A DNA stretch of 64,000 nt from Paracamarosporium sp. OC-R06-R3 (lineage: Eukaryota; Ascomycota; Dothideomycetes; Pleosporales; Didymosphaeriaceae), in contig JACVRA010000128.1 in the NCBI GenBank assembly GCA_019828545.1, positions 124,001 to 188,000 of the forward strand, given 5' to 3'. Both the position numbers and the translations under genes were made by a program. This document shows, one piece after another, positions 35,001 to 47,758 of this stretch (position 1 is its first letter; each line of letters starts with the position of its first letter). Below the pieces are notes generated by a model. The model saw only the letters and a program-made list of their open reading frames with translations, ran no database searches and was not told the origin of the DNA.

Positions 35001-36990
35001 ACAATTCTTCCTTTGCTTGTGTATTCCATTTCGGCCATGTATAATTTCTCACAGGCACTGCTCGTCGGGAGCGTCTGTCACGACCTGTAGATTCAGCACC
35101 GCGTGACTCATCCTGAAGCGATCCAACAGCAGCAGGCCACTCCGACGCCGCACCTAGGTGGGGCGGATGTGGGTGATCTTCTCGTACAGCGTTCACCTCA
35201 CGCTTCTTTCGCCTTGAATGATCATTTGGACGACTTGGATTTGCGTGAACCTCGGCCCAGTCGATCTGAGCTTCTGAAGCGAAGCAGGATGGCAATATTA
35301 AGGTATGCGGATCTTGCGACCTGTCCCGCCGGTTGATTTTCTGGGAGTAGTTTGTTTGTAGCGTGGCATATGCACGGTTGGGGAAATGCTGTTGGAACGT
35401 TGTTGTAATCTCGGTCCATCTCAGTTTCTTAACCTCTTTCAGAAATATCAACAGATGAGCTTCTGGCTTAGAAAGTCCACCCATCCATTTCTTGGACACA
35501 GATGGTTGCACAACGGTTGCAAGAACGCGACGAGATGCGGGTAAGCTGCTATTACCCTGGTTCCCAGGTATGGCCTCACCCGCACTGGATACATCTAAGT
35601 CAGAGAACACACTGTCCCGATCGCTCAGTGTCGGATCTAGAGAATTTCCTGTATGTGGTATAGGTGTCTGCCTAGGTGGCTTCAGATCCGAACTTCTTTC
35701 GGTATACGAGCCTCGATCGGTTCGCGCGCTCGCACGTCCCACTGAATGTGCATTTAGAAGTAAAGCGATCTTGTCATTTGCGGGCACTTGTTGAAGCAAC
35801 TCAAAATATAGATCCTCCTCTAAAAGGGTGCGGAAAGGATCTTCACTCGCAGGAGTATCGTCTTTCGACACGCCGTTTTTTATTCCTGATAGGTTTTCGA
35901 CTGAGGATGTATCTTCTTCAGCAGACGGTGGTTCAGAAGTGACCTGCCGAGGCGGTACATGGTGATCTTGGTCTATCACTATTTCGTCAGCTGAGCTTTG
36001 AGCGATTGCCAGCCCTTTGGAAACAGGTTTGGCCGCTCCAGTGCTGGACGCTGTATCCGAAATCCTCCCAAAGTGCGGTTCGTGGGGAGTGCCAGAGACT
36101 TCACTATCCTTTGAAAATGATACGCTGGTACTACTGGGACTCAAGGCTGTATTCAGAGACTGCACCGACGGTAGCCCATGCATATTTAGCGATGTGTTTG
36201 GCATGGCAAGCCGATCCTCAACCGGTTGTGCCATAGCCGACTGCGTTACGGGAGATCCCTGCTGAGCATTGGGATAGTTTGTTCCCAGAGAAAGGATCGA
36301 CGCTGGCAAATTCACAGATAGTGATCCTAGGCCTCCATTGGTGTAGAGTGGCTGTCGCCTTGGAATGGGAGTTCCATTGACGAATGCTTGTGCTTCCTCC
36401 AGCGTGTCAAAACGCATTTGCTTAGCGCCTTTACATCCTACAATCTGATTTTGTACTGTGGGCCAATCCGTATATACGCAAGGGACATGTCCGACCTGCA
36501 CTCCATAGAATTTGGGCTTAGACACCGTCCACCGTCGCGGATACTCAATCACTTTAAAATCAGGGTCGACTCCTGGTCTGGATACTTTCCTTCTTTTCTC
36601 GGCCTGAGGAGTCCCAAAGTCATCTGCCTTTTCCTCTGGTGCCGTGCCATTGAATATAGGTATATAACCGATGCCGTTGAATGGCCGGCTTAGCGGAGGA
36701 GCATTGGAGCTCGTCGGTACATTGTAGGCAGTCGCATACGGCGACTGGCTGCCGGTATATGATATGCTCGGTGTGGGTAGGCCGTTGTAGGACTGCGACT
36801 CGAGCCGAGGTACGGTGGTGCGATGAGATTGATGGGTCGACGACGTAGGCAGTGGTGGATTGCTACTAGGCGGTGGTACGAACTTCTTGTGCGGTGAGGG
36901 TCTCGAAGTTAGAACCATAGAATTCATCGGTTCGGGCTCATCGCCAGAATCCAGTGTCAGGTCAATCGGCGCCTCAGCGGAGCTGCCCAT
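32071..36990 (-). CDS. Large SIM-HBD-SANT-WD40-zinc nuclear protein
   Basis: Two exons, 36990-33365 and 33316-32071, joined by a 48-nt intron (gtaagt...tctag) encode 1623 residues. Residues 8-20 (PIDLTLDSGDEPE) form a SUMO-interaction-like motif. Residues about 159-206 (FYGVQVGHVPCVYTDW ... FDTLEEAQAFV) match the RNase H1 N-terminal hybrid-binding/viroplasmin fold. A Myb/SANT-like segment lies at about 506-556. WD40 repeats begin near residue 920 and continue past the splice site to about 1335 (YSGSSDGVVKVWN). The C-terminus has four CxxC pairs at about 1491/1494, 1515/1518, 1522/1525 and 1544/1547, likely two zinc sites. The rest is disordered. The domains point to a nuclear, chromatin- or R-loop-linked scaffold; that role is inference. 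Confidence 0.8.
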
Positions 36991-37612
36991 GGTAAGTTCT
37001 TGCTGCGATCGAGCGAATTGTTTACGCCGATCTCAAGCGACAGAGAAAGAAGAGGGCAAGCAAACTGAAGGTGAAGGAGAGTGTGAAGAGGAGTCACGGT
37101 TTAGTGAGGTGCCATGGTGGACCGCCACTCAACTCTGGTCGCAACGCGTCCATGAAGCGCGTGAATGGAGAAGTCGCGTAGGTAAGTGGCTGCCCCGAGC
37201 TTAGCGTCGGCTGCAGTGGTGTAGCGCACCCGCTCGAGTGGGGCCGCAACTCGCCTTGAGTCCTCCACCTAACTACGATGTTAGAACTTACTTGAGGTAA
37301 GACGTCGGAAATTTTGAAGAATAAACGTGTCCCAAGGTAGTTCACCTAATGAGCTATATCTATAATATGTAAGAAAGGTCACGGGTACAAATTCGCACGT
37401 TGCACAGATTTACATACTGCTCAGAAAGCTCTTAAATTCGAAGAAGTATATCTCAATATACAATGGTCGTACATTAGTATTGACTGAGAGTGTTGTAGCT
37501 AGAATGTCCTCGACAATACAACAGGCCTGCTAAAAGACAACCCAACGAAGCTGCGAGGCAACACTCTGTAGGCATAGCATTCGTCCACTACGTATACAAT
37601 ACGCTGCAAAAC
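36991..37612. other. Intergenic region
   Basis: Promoter of the large WD40 gene and 3' flank of the permease gene. No gene seen. Confidence 0.4.
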
Positions 37613-39463
37613 TTACAACTTCTCGCCTTCTTTTGCCACCTTATCCGCATCATCCATCTCCTTCACCGGACTCGATCCTTCCAAATCCGTCCTATCCACA
37701 CCCACAACACCAATCTCTTCTCCTGGCGCAACATCCTGAGGCACAGGTGGTCCCTTGAAGTCTTTTCTCCCCCTTATAAAATACCAAACCACACTAATGC
37801 TAGCGAACCCTGCAAACACAACACTCGCATAGTTCATCGTCTCAGCTTCGACCGGAAGACTGACAGGCATACAGAACAGCACAACTGCAAGGCAGATCCA
37901 ACACAACGTCGCGATGTTGATGAAGTAGCCGAAGCGCCCGAGGCTGAAGCTTGAGTGCTTGACTGCGCGGCGTTTCCGGAGGACAGAAATCAGAATGGGC
38001 ATGCCGTAAGAGGTGGAGAGACAGATCGTCGCAACGCCCGTGAAAGAGTTGAAAGCTGCGGACGAACCGAAGTAGATAAGACCAAGGAGGCAGTCGACGA
38101 GTGTGGAGAGAACGAGTGCCCACAGCGGGATGTCGAAGCGCTTGTCTACGCGTTTCCAAAGCCGTGAGCCTGGGATGGCGCCGTCGCGGGCAAAGGCGTA
38201 CGTGCATCTTGATGCAGCTGTCAAAGCGCCTGTACCCGCAAAGAACAAGATGCCCAGGATGAGGAACAAGAGGCCAAAACCGCCGCCTGCTGAGCCAGTT
38301 ACGGTCTTGAAGAGCAACCCGATTGGCTGTCCGTTGGCGACATCGAGGAGCATCTGTACGTCCGGGAGGACAAAAAGAATGGGTATCAGATAAATGACAC
38401 CTGTTACTCCAGCCGCAGCAACAGATAGCACAATGGCTTTGGGGACTTCGCGTTCGGGATTTTGCACCTCTTCGCACATGGCTGCTACCATGCCGTAACC
38501 AGTCAGAGTGTAAGCCGCTTGGAGCAGTCCGACGAAGAATGCCCACCCGGAAGGCCTATCAAAATCAGCATTTCTTATTTTTAAGAGCAAGCGGTCCGCA
38601 ACTCACCATCCAGATGCCGACGCATCGTAATGCGCAAACACAAACTCTCCACTGCGCCTGTGATCCGCCATGCTCAATAGCGTAACCAAAATAATGACTA
38701 CACTCGCGGCCGTCCAATAAATACAGATTTTGTTAATCAGGTCTAGGTACTTTGCGCCAAAAATGTTAACCAACATACAAACCAGCATGACCGCCCAGAA
38801 CATCAGAATCGTCTGCCATTCATTGGGTACGAAATCCTCGTCCCACAGACTGATAGCGCTAAGAATGAGCTGCCCGCCTGAAAAGTTGATAGAGAGCGTG
38901 ACGGTCCAGTTCCCGACCAATGTCAACCAGCCCGTCACCCAGGAGGCCACGGGAGCATACCTCTGCGTGGAGAGCATCGCAGACCAGTAGTACACGCCGC
39001 CTGCGGTGGGATAGACGGCGCAGATTTCGGCAAGAGAGGCTGCAATAGAGAGGGAGATGATGGAGACCAGAACCCAGCCCCAGAGAATTGTGACGGATTG
39101 ACCGTCGGTGAGGGTGATGTATAGTGTTGTTGAGAGACCGAAGGGGACAGCCATGATGGCAAACGATCTATGAGGCATTAGCTTTGGCATTTTCCTTCTT
39201 AGATCGTACACCATCCAAAATCAAGAGGATTTCACATGTCTGTACTGTAGAGTATCGCAGACCATGATAGATCCTCCAAACTTGCTTCAGTCTGTCGATT
39301 GCACCGGAAGAAGGGAACAGCCTCTCACTTACAACCCCAAAACACTCAGCATGGAAAGATTTCTAGGCAGTTCAGACTGATACCCCATCTTCGCCAGCTG
39401 CGCATCCGCGGCCACATCGACCGATCCTCGCCGAATCGAACCCTTCCGATGCGTGATCTCCAT
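37613..39463 (-). CDS. Amino acid/choline/GABA permease, APC superfamily
   Basis: Three exons, 39463-39333, 39167-38607 and 38555-37613, with introns of 165 and 51 nt, encode 544 residues. The N-terminus ends in a conserved SELPRNLSMLSVLGLSFAIM that spans the first splice site. About 12 membrane helices follow. Family motifs include SLAEICAVYPTAGGVYYW and the loop GYGMVAAMCEEVQNPEREVPKAI, typical of the fungal amino acid/choline transporter branch of APC permeases. It should import a nitrogen-containing solute at the plasma membrane by proton symport. The C-terminal tail of about 60 residues is acidic and rich in Glu/Asp/Lys, a usual site of ubiquitin control. Exact substrate not readable. 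Confidence 0.92.
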
Positions 39464-40747
39464 ACTGGGCGACATGTTTCCTTCTCTTCACCGTTCCAAA
39501 GTATCAAGACTGTCTGTCGCAGGAGTCGGAACAAATCCCACGCTGTCGTCCAAAAGTAGCGAAAAGGACGCGGGGAAAGTGGTCCGAAGGGTAGCTCCAA
39601 GCTAACACGCTGGTGCAGCTCTAGTCCAGGAAGCAACCCACCCTATTGACGATCCAAGATCAGATCCTCGGCCAGAACAAACAAGCATGCAAAGGCATGT
39701 ACAACGAACCGCAGCAGCGGAAGAGGGTTGCTGCAGGCGCTGCAGCAGCCATGATAAAGGACGAACGGGCATTCTCGGTCACCAAGGAAAAGCCGCTACT
39801 AACTGCCTTATCGAAGATAGCGCGGCCGTATCCAGGATGAAGCCTCGTGCGTCATGCAGGTTCGGTCGCGTGCGTTATCTGCAACTTGATAAAAGAAATG
39901 TCCGGGATTTACTACTAATCTTACGTTAGCCCAGTTAATAAACTGCGCGATAAATAGCTGTGTTCATCTTGCTTGGTTCTCAAGTTGTGTCAATCACAAT
40001 GATTCGACGTGAGTGAGACCTGTACTAACGGAAAGGTTTCAGATCTTCTAGACAGAGCTGTAGCCGCAAAATCGTACAGAAAGAAAATGATACGAGCAGC
40101 TCCAATTCGTGAAATGACCATCGTGGGTTGATTCGGCCTACGGTGTATCGCCGGACTTGTTTCCGAATACTGAACGTGGAACGTGGAGACGCGGCTCAAC
40201 GCCGTGGTTTTGTTTATCTAGGGGTAAATGTACAACTAATCGTAATCGCATTACCTGGCACTGGAGATTACAGCAGACGGACCCTTTATATGCGACTCGC
40301 TTCCCAGTGACATGTCTGCAAAAGCTCCAAAAGATTGTGTGCACAAAGCGAATCGGTAAAAGACATGTTGTATTAAAAACGCAGAACATTACATAGTCAA
40401 AGTTGTAGGCTGTCCATTGTAATTGATCATACAGTAGCATTCAGCATTACTGTCGCCAAGAGAGAAAGAGACCCCACACGTACGCATGCAACGCAAAGGA
40501 AGCTAAGAAAAGGAAAAAGTAACCCAGAAACCACACACAACATTTGCACATGGAAGCAGACGTGTGATGGAAATGAGAGCAAACATCCATGAACACGTTT
40601 CCCTAAGCTTCCTCGAAGACGCCAGCAGACCTTTATCGTGTGAAACGTGAGCATTGCCTCGTGATGGCATCCGTTGCCGGTACCTCGAGCTCGTAGAGAT
40701 GGCGGTGGGAATCGAGAAAGCGGAGCGCAATCGTGGAGAGAAAGGGC
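39464..40747. other. Intergenic region
   Basis: Promoter of the permease and 3' flank of the Rab gene. A 64-codon plus frame at 39646-39840 has an Ala-rich middle and no domain; not called. The 40100-40640 part has only shadow frames. Confidence 0.4.
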
Positions 40748-41707
40748 CTAGCAGCATCCTCCCTTCTTCTCCTCCGCATTTGCAGAAGGTTGGAGGTCGA
40801 TCTTTTGACCGGGACCGCCGAGAACGTTCTGGCTGCCCTCCCCTTGATCGAGAGCCTTGCTAGATACAATGCGGTAGATCTCTGCGACAGTTGTTAGCTT
40901 ATTTTGTCTGCGGATTTGAACGGTTTGCAGGCCAAAGGGCTGCAGGCTGCAACCAGCCTGATGCTGTGCGTAGCTTCACACATGTATATCCTGGTTCTTT
41001 CTCGAACGGTGGATGGCGACAAAAAACAGGGCTATGTGCGTACCTGTGAGGATGTTCTGGAAGGCCAGCTCGACATTGCTAGCGTCCAAGGCGGAGGTTT
41101 CGATAAAGGAGAGGTTGTTTTCACCTAGAGATGAGATCATCAGCCTTGGTCGTATCCAATACGATCGTGAGGGGTACATACTGGCAAATTGCTTGGCCTC
41201 TTCCGTGGGTACAGCCCGCAGATGCCTCAAATCGCTCTTGTTTCCGACCAACATAATGACGATGTTAGAGTCAGCGTGGTCGCGGAGCTCCTTCAGCCAC
41301 CGGGTCACATTCTCATATGTCTGGTGCTTGCTGATATCGTAAACAAGCAGCGCGCCCACAGCGCCTCGGTAATAGGCAGATGTAATAGCTCGGTATCGTT
41401 CCTGGCCAGCAGTGTCCCAAATCTGCGCCTTGATGGTCTTGGCGTCGACCTGAATAGATCGTGTGGCAAACTCGACGCCGATGGTCGACTTCGAGTCGAG
41501 GTTGAACTCGTTGCGGGTGAATCGACTCAAAAGGTTGGATTTACCGACACCAGAGTCTCCGATGAGAACAACTACGAGGGGTTAGGACGGCGACACGCGG
41601 GCTCGCAGGGGGACATACCCTTGAAGAGAAACTGCAAAGCCAAGTCAGTATGCTTTTCGTGCGCAGGACGGTCGCCAGACACTCACATCATATTCGTCAT
41701 TTGCCAT
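40748..41707 (-). CDS. Rab11-family GTPase (Ypt31/32 orthologue)
   Basis: Five exons, 41707-41687, 41631-41619, 41571-41182, 41124-41044 and 40881-40748, encode 212 residues. Exon 2 is only 13 nt (FLFK plus one base), yet frame is kept. G-box motifs are intact: GDSGVGKS (16-23), WDTAGQE (63-69), NKSD (122-125) and ETSAL. The effector and switch region [12 protein letters not shown] is typical of Rab11. The C-terminus GGCC carries the geranylgeranylated cysteines. It directs traffic between recycling endosomes or late Golgi and the plasma membrane and supports polarised hyphal growth. It is divergent from the chromodomain gene. Confidence 0.95.
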
Positions 41708-42204
41708 GGTTGCAGTGGGCGCAGGCCGGTGCGCTGTTCGGTTCAAGTAGCGGTGGGGAGCGTTCGCGGGGTGCAGTTGCTACAGCGGTCGTGGAAGACG
41801 CTCGAGTGTGAGTAAGGAAGAGTGTTCGGGGGTGTAGCGCGAGCGCAGGCGGGTTTATCGGGGTCGGGGTTGTAGTTATTTGGCTGCCTCGCCTCGTTGG
41901 AAAGCAGGAGTAGCTTCATGCGGCGGCCTGTGATTGCACAAATGCGGGCGGCGAACCGGGCTTCTCACGTGACCGCGCTAACCTTACCATTGCTCCCCTT
42001 ACAACGACTCCCTTGAATCGCTTTCATGGACAACGCCCTTGCAAACACACCATCAGCCTCTGCAGCACTCATACTCTTCACACAGCCCGGCTGCTGACGA
42101 TCACTTTCTGGGTGACGTGCCAGCTGACGGGCTGCTTCCAGGTGCTGAGCCAATCACGGCCGCGTTTCTCCATGCAGGTGTGTCGCACCGCGCCACACGA
42201 CAAC
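41708..42204. promoter_or_regulatory. Divergent promoter region, Rab11/chromodomain gene
   Basis: The 497 bp between two divergent start codons. No TATA box is evident. A frame from 42013 is open into the chromodomain gene, so a longer N-terminus cannot be excluded. Confidence 0.4.
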
Positions 42205-45200
42205 ATGAAGAAGTCCGATTTGGAAGCGGGGCGAGAGGCCGCAGCATATACTTCAGACGTTGGAACGTCGCTCGCCGACAGCGAAGAGAGCGAACATGAG
42301 TTTGACACTGATTACGAGGCCGACGGCATTCTTGCCCAACGCACCCACGGAGTGGATGGTTCTAGCATATTGCAGTATCTTGTAAAGTACACCGACTACC
42401 CAATCCATAGGTAATTAGCTTCTATTGCCGTTCCCTAGGCGTCCCAGCTAAGCTTTCAGATGTGAATGGGAACCTCGAAGTGCGCTCAGCAAGGACCTTT
42501 TTGAGGGCTGGAGAAAGAAGCGTAAAGAACTGAGCCCGCAGCAGTTCGAAGAGTTGGTCCGCAAGAACCAGGAAGAGTATGAAGAAGCTGTTAATAGAGC
42601 CGCTGTAGCCAAAGAGCGTCGGCTCGAGAAGCGGATCAAGATGAGAAAGGAGAGAAAAGAAGTAATACAGAAAGGGGAAGACGCGCTCAAGAAGGAAGGA
42701 GTGGTAAAGAATATAGATCCACCAACTCAAGTTCAGCATACACCTACTGCCAAGAGTGATGGCAAGGGCACCTCTTCTCGAAAGAGACGAATTGTTGTGT
42801 CCTCAGATGACGAAGAGTATGAGCAACAGTCTCCGATGCAGCCCCCAAACAACAAAACTTCCTCATCTGACACCGAGCCTTTGATGAAGAGAACGGCTGA
42901 AGCAAAGGCTAAATCAGCCGGAAGTAAGCACGAGGCCGATGCTCAAGTTCTATCAAGACACTCCTCTCCGCAACCACGGCGGAAGTCATTGACTGCTTCT
43001 TCTGTGGCTAAATCATTCGAAGACAATATGATGCAGGATGCACAAGGCACAGCCAGCACGGCTGAAACGAGCAAGGTATCAGCGTCCAATGAGGACGAAG
43101 AGCAAACTGTTGCCCGAGCCTCAGGTCCTATCAAGATTGTCAACCAGCCGAAGTCACATCAAAGAAAAGAGTGGAACACTCACGGCAAGCACTTCACCAC
43201 GCTTCACTATCGTGCGGTAGCGGAGAAGCGGAGCCGCGTAGAGGGCACTCCGGATTTCAATGAACTAGAATTTGTAAACGGTAAACCATCAGGACTCCCT
43301 AAGAAAACCCTAAATATTCCTTCTCGTTCACATACACTTGACAATCCGTACGGGCGGCGCGAACCAGGCCAACGTCGTTTGGAGGATATTGATCCAGACG
43401 ATGGCCGTAGACTTACCAAAACCGGAGTTGCGTTGCGACCTTACGAAACCGGCAAGATCCCGATGACATGCTTTGAGTGGAAACACAACAATAATTGCCC
43501 ATATGGAGGTAAGTAGACATGTTCACATTGCATATGAAGCTTTCGCTGATATCGTTCCTCAATGTCTACAGCAGAACGATGTCGATTTCTCCACCGAGAG
43601 AGAGATGAAGATGGAAAGCTACTCCCTGTTACGAGTTGGGATGGGAAGATCCTGCCCAAATATCGAGATCCGCCAGAGACATGCTGGTTCTGGTTCTCCG
43701 AGGACAGCTGCAAAAAGCCCGCGGACGAATGTCTCTACGCTCATAAAAACACAGGACATTTATACACTCGTGAAGGCAAGAAAATGCTCATTGATCCGCT
43801 CATAGAGCATGGAAGCACGACAGCCCAAAGAATTTGCGGAATAGAGCAGAAGCATACCGAAGTCACTTGCTGGTATTGGCTCAGAGACACCAAGGGGTGC
43901 CCGAAAAGCGCTGATCAATGCAATTTTGCGCATCGGAACACAGGCCTACTGGGGAATCCAGTTGGTCAAGATTTTAAACACATCGATGACAAAGAAAAAC
44001 CTGTTCGAAATCCACCGAAGTTTCGTTATCCACCTCAGACGTGCTTTTTTTGGTTACGCGGAGAATATGGCTGCGACAAGTCCACAGACGACTGCACTTA
44101 TGCCCATGAAAATACAGGGTGGCTAGCACACTTCAACCAAAAAGTTCTGCAGATCGATCCCTACGAAAGGCCCCGAGCAGAAGCAACTCTGCGTCGTCCT
44201 TCCGCGCCTACAGATGTTGCCAATGCTATTATGCCAGAGACAGCTTCTCGTCGCCCATCAATACCCACAGGTCTCGCCTACACTACATTTCAACGAAACC
44301 CCTCGTTACATATGAAGACCTGTTTTTTCTGGAACGAATACTGCTGCAAAAGAACGGAGAAGAATTGCCGCAATCTGCACCAATATACAGGCATTGTCGC
44401 GGATCCACCACGTTCCTGGCAATTTCCACACGGGTGGCGACAAGAATTTCGCGATGAGCCTGTCTCTATGCAAGTCGACGAGCCTATTGAAGAGTTCAGG
44501 AATGAACACAGTCCACAACACTTGCATCCGAAAGCAGGTACAAGCATATCTCCTGAGCCTCTGCATCATTCAGTAGATGTCCGGCGATCTCGCTCGTTAC
44601 AGGAAAACACCAAAGAGCTTACAATGGCAGTTTCCAATGTTCAACCTATTGAGATGAAACGTCGGATCGAAACAGCATTGCCACTCAATTATGAGGAGTT
44701 GTTTAGATGCAATGGAGACCCGAATGAGGATGTGATAGCAAGTCCAAATGCTCTCGTCCTCTACGATTTGGAAGAGCATACGGAAGAACATGAAATCATT
44801 TCGCGCTGGTTACTGATGAATCATGTAACCGTATTCAACCTCTGGATGGGTTTGAGCGACGCATGGAATGCATTCAGACAGCTTATTTTGGACGGAGACA
44901 GTGGCATAATCATCGCTACCCCAGACTTTGACGGCTATGCCAGTTTGCCAGGTTTTGGTGATGTGCTAAGAGGCACGGTCTCCTTATGGTCGATTGGCTA
45001 TCAAGAAGGCGTTAATCACAGCATTTGGAACCCCGAACCCTCAACAGAATTGAATTACGATCGTTTTGCCATATTCCCACATGGCGGCGTTATATACCTT
45101 ACGGATGATGTGTTTGAGAAGAAGCCCCAACAGGCTTTGAAGATTGTCGAGCAGTTTTTTGCCAAAATTAAAGCAGGGAGGGAGGTTGATAGTGATGTTA

Positions 45201-45804
45201 TACCAGGAATGTACATCGATGACGGAATTCTGCTTTGGAGGCTCGGTGTGCGACCTGAGCTGATGAAGTGGATCGGCGACATCTGCATGAACCATCAGAC
45301 AGAGATTGAAGAGGGAGATCCAGACTACATGAGGTAAAGTTCCAGAGCAATGATCATGCAGTTGTCGCTAATCGTTATACCAGCCTCGAAAAGCTGTACG
45401 TGCTCTTGCATGATAGCGGGTATTGTGAGCCTGATGGTACTTTCGAACATCCCGCTGACAATCGCCGTCTGGATTTCTTCCCAATCATTTCCGCGCGTCA
45501 GCAGCTTGCCAAGGATATTGGCTTGTACTACGAAGCGCGTAAGCTCTCGCAGCATGATGCAAATACGGACATGGCCTGCCACTACTCCGGCCTTGTGGTG
45601 ATGGAACGGCGCAATTATCGCCAATATTTCATCGTACACACCGAACCGGACGAGGTAGATTGGAAGGACACAATCACGAACATTGATGAGATCATGACGC
45701 CCGAGAAGTGCATTGAATATCTCGAGCAAGAGCCTAAGGGAAGTAGATTCGATAACTACGAGTGGTGTTATCCGAAAATGCGAGTAGACTCTGTCGCTGC
45801 TTAG
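42205..45804 (+). CDS. Chromodomain protein with five CCCH zinc fingers
   Basis: Four exons, 42205-42410, 42460-43508, 43572-45333 and 45384-45804, encode 1145 residues. A chromodomain spans about 36-88 with candidate cage aromatics at Y37, Y62 and Y65, and the EWEP motif at 71-74. A charged coiled region (about 95-150) and a disordered acidic stretch follow. Five CCCH fingers lie at about 406-426, 456-476, 518-539, 576-597 and 669-688. The first two read C-x8-C-x6-C-x3-H; the next two have one more residue in the first gap. The last 370 residues form a folded domain (ALVLYDLEEH ... FPHGGVIYLTDDVF) that I cannot name. Histone-tail reading plus RNA-binding fingers suggests RNA-linked heterochromatin work, comparable in idea with Chp1. 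That role is inference. Confidence 0.85.
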
Positions 45805-46306
45805 TTTTTCGATGGGTTGGATTGAGGAAGTAAAAGAAGAAAAGGGGAAAAGCTGGCTTCCACTGTGGTGCTTCCAAGTACGCCTTCGGGAGTCAAGAAG
45901 GCATTAATCGTTACACCCATATACCCCGGTATGGCCTCTAGCTGTCTTTATGGAAGGCGTTATATTAGTTCACAGGTTAGTGTGAAAGAGGAGGTGAATG
46001 TACAAGCTTCGGATATCACATAGCATGCATCTACCTTACAAGAACTCGTGCAATCTTCAAAAAGCATCATGACCTCATGAATCTAGCGACATCGGACAGC
46101 CGCAAGACTTAAGATAATGCACAAGGCCAAGACAAAGCTCACAAATCTCTAAACACTCCGCGCCAACGATTTGAATTCTTCTGTTTTCATTTTGGAATTT
46201 GACATGTAACGCCATAACCCAGGGTATATCATTCTAAGCCACCAGTGAACGTCCGTCATCGTCTTTTCATCTCCAGCTTCTTCTCACCACACCACTCCCT
46301 CACACT
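45805..46306. other. Intergenic, convergent 3' ends
   Basis: 3' flanks of the chromodomain gene and the small membrane protein gene. No gene seen. Confidence 0.4.
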
Positions 46307-46774
46307 TTAGTTCTTGTACGGCGGTAAGCCCTCTGCATCCCTCGCCTCCCTTTCAGCCTTCCTTGCCCGCCTCCTCTCCCTTCTCTCCAGCTCCTTCGCG
46401 ACCGCCTTCGCCAACTTCCTCCTCTCCTCGCGCTCCTTCTCTTTCTGAATCTGCGCCATACCCTTGCCCTTCCAAGCCTTGCAAAACTCCTTCCTCCACT
46501 TCTGACCGAAGGTCAACATGGCGTCGCGCGCCTCCTCGGCCTTGCGCTCGTTGACTTCGGCTTCGTCATCGGTGTCATAGAAGTCGGATTCATCGTCTTG
46601 GTTCGAGAGGAGGTTTGAAGAGGACTCGAGATTGGCGGCTTTCTGAGTGCGCTCGCGGTCCCAAGCTTTAGTACGAGAGTAGGAGACGCAGCCTAGGATG
46701 AGGACAACGACGGAGAAGGGAAAGATGACAAGGAGGCCGACCATGGCGCAAAGGGCGATGAGATCTTCGTCCAT
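46307..46774 (-). CDS. Small single-pass membrane protein with basic helical tail
   Basis: Single exon, 155 residues from the MDEDLIALCAMVG start. One strong hydrophobic helix (about 6-32) is followed by an acidic patch (SNQDDESDFYDTDDEAEVNE, about 61-80). A long, highly charged Lys/Arg/Glu helix then runs to the C-terminus and ends in the motif LPPYKN, a PPY-type site that could bind WW domains. No family recognised. The frame is open upstream to 46936, but those residues look unlike protein and the chosen ATG gives an N-terminal membrane anchor. Confidence 0.65.
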   Translation of the reverse strand: MDEDLIALCAMVGLLVIFPFSVVVLILGCVSYSRTKAWDRERTQKAANLESSSNLLSNQDDESDFYDTDDEAEVNERKAEEARDAMLTFGQKWRKEFCKAWKGKGMAQIQKEKEREERRKLAKAVAKELERRERRRARKAEREARDAEGLPPYKN

Positions 46775-47758
46775 GGTGTAAGATTGTAAGGAGCGTGGTT
46801 CGAGAGTCTGGTTGTAGAAGAGGATGTATTGAGCAGGAAAGAGGGTATTGCAGGTAATTGATATAGGAGTATGAAGTCGCCACCACGGAATGACAGGTGG
46901 AATGGTACCTCCTGCCGAGGTGTGGCGGTGCAGCAAAGGTTACGTCAGGTCTTGGCGAAGAACGGTTTCACGTGCACGCGCGTGGTTCACCCTATGAGAG
47001 CTGCACAATTGTTTTCCCAAGAGCACATTGGGACGCATCGGGATTTCCTCAAAGTTTAGGCAGAAGTGATTACTTAGGATGGGTGTTCGCCGTGTACCTA
47101 GCCACTACTACATCCACACATGAACAATGATCGACCGGGGAGACAGCGCGTCTGGAATGCATCACAAAATACCCTATGCATGGTCGTAGATTTGCTCGAA
47201 GTCATTTCATCAAGCTGAGATACATTATTCGGCAAGTATACTGTATGAACAGAATGGATATTCGAAGGATATAATGCAAAAGTTAGACGAGCAGAAAACC
47301 CAGAGGCAATCCTTCCCCTTGATTCTTGACTCCGCGATGTCTTTGACTAACTTGAGACTGCACTAACCGCATTCACCATGGTTATTGTATCTATATCATG
47401 GACATTGCGGGTGGTTTTATTAACTCTTGTTCGTTGATGTAGCTCCTATACTATTCTACTAACGGTCAACAAAAGAGCACGGGTTTCCCTCTCTTTACCC
47501 ATCTTTTACGCACTCTTTCTTTTATCGAAACCACCATTGCGCCATAGTGTTGTGGAGATCATACTATTCTTGTATTCTTTGAGCCCGTTCTCCATATCCA
47601 CAAAGCACTTACAACAATCCCTTGTGTTATCATGCTCTTTGTGCATTGTACTTTAACATGGTCATTAGTTAAGTATATACATACCTTATCAAAATGGGCT
47701 GCTAGTGGTTTTCACAAGGCTTCAGATCTTCTTTCAAACATTATACAATCTAAGCATA
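46775..47758. other. Intergenic region, divergent promoters
   Basis: About 1 kb between divergent genes; AT-rich from 47150. No supported gene or RNA. Confidence 0.4.
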
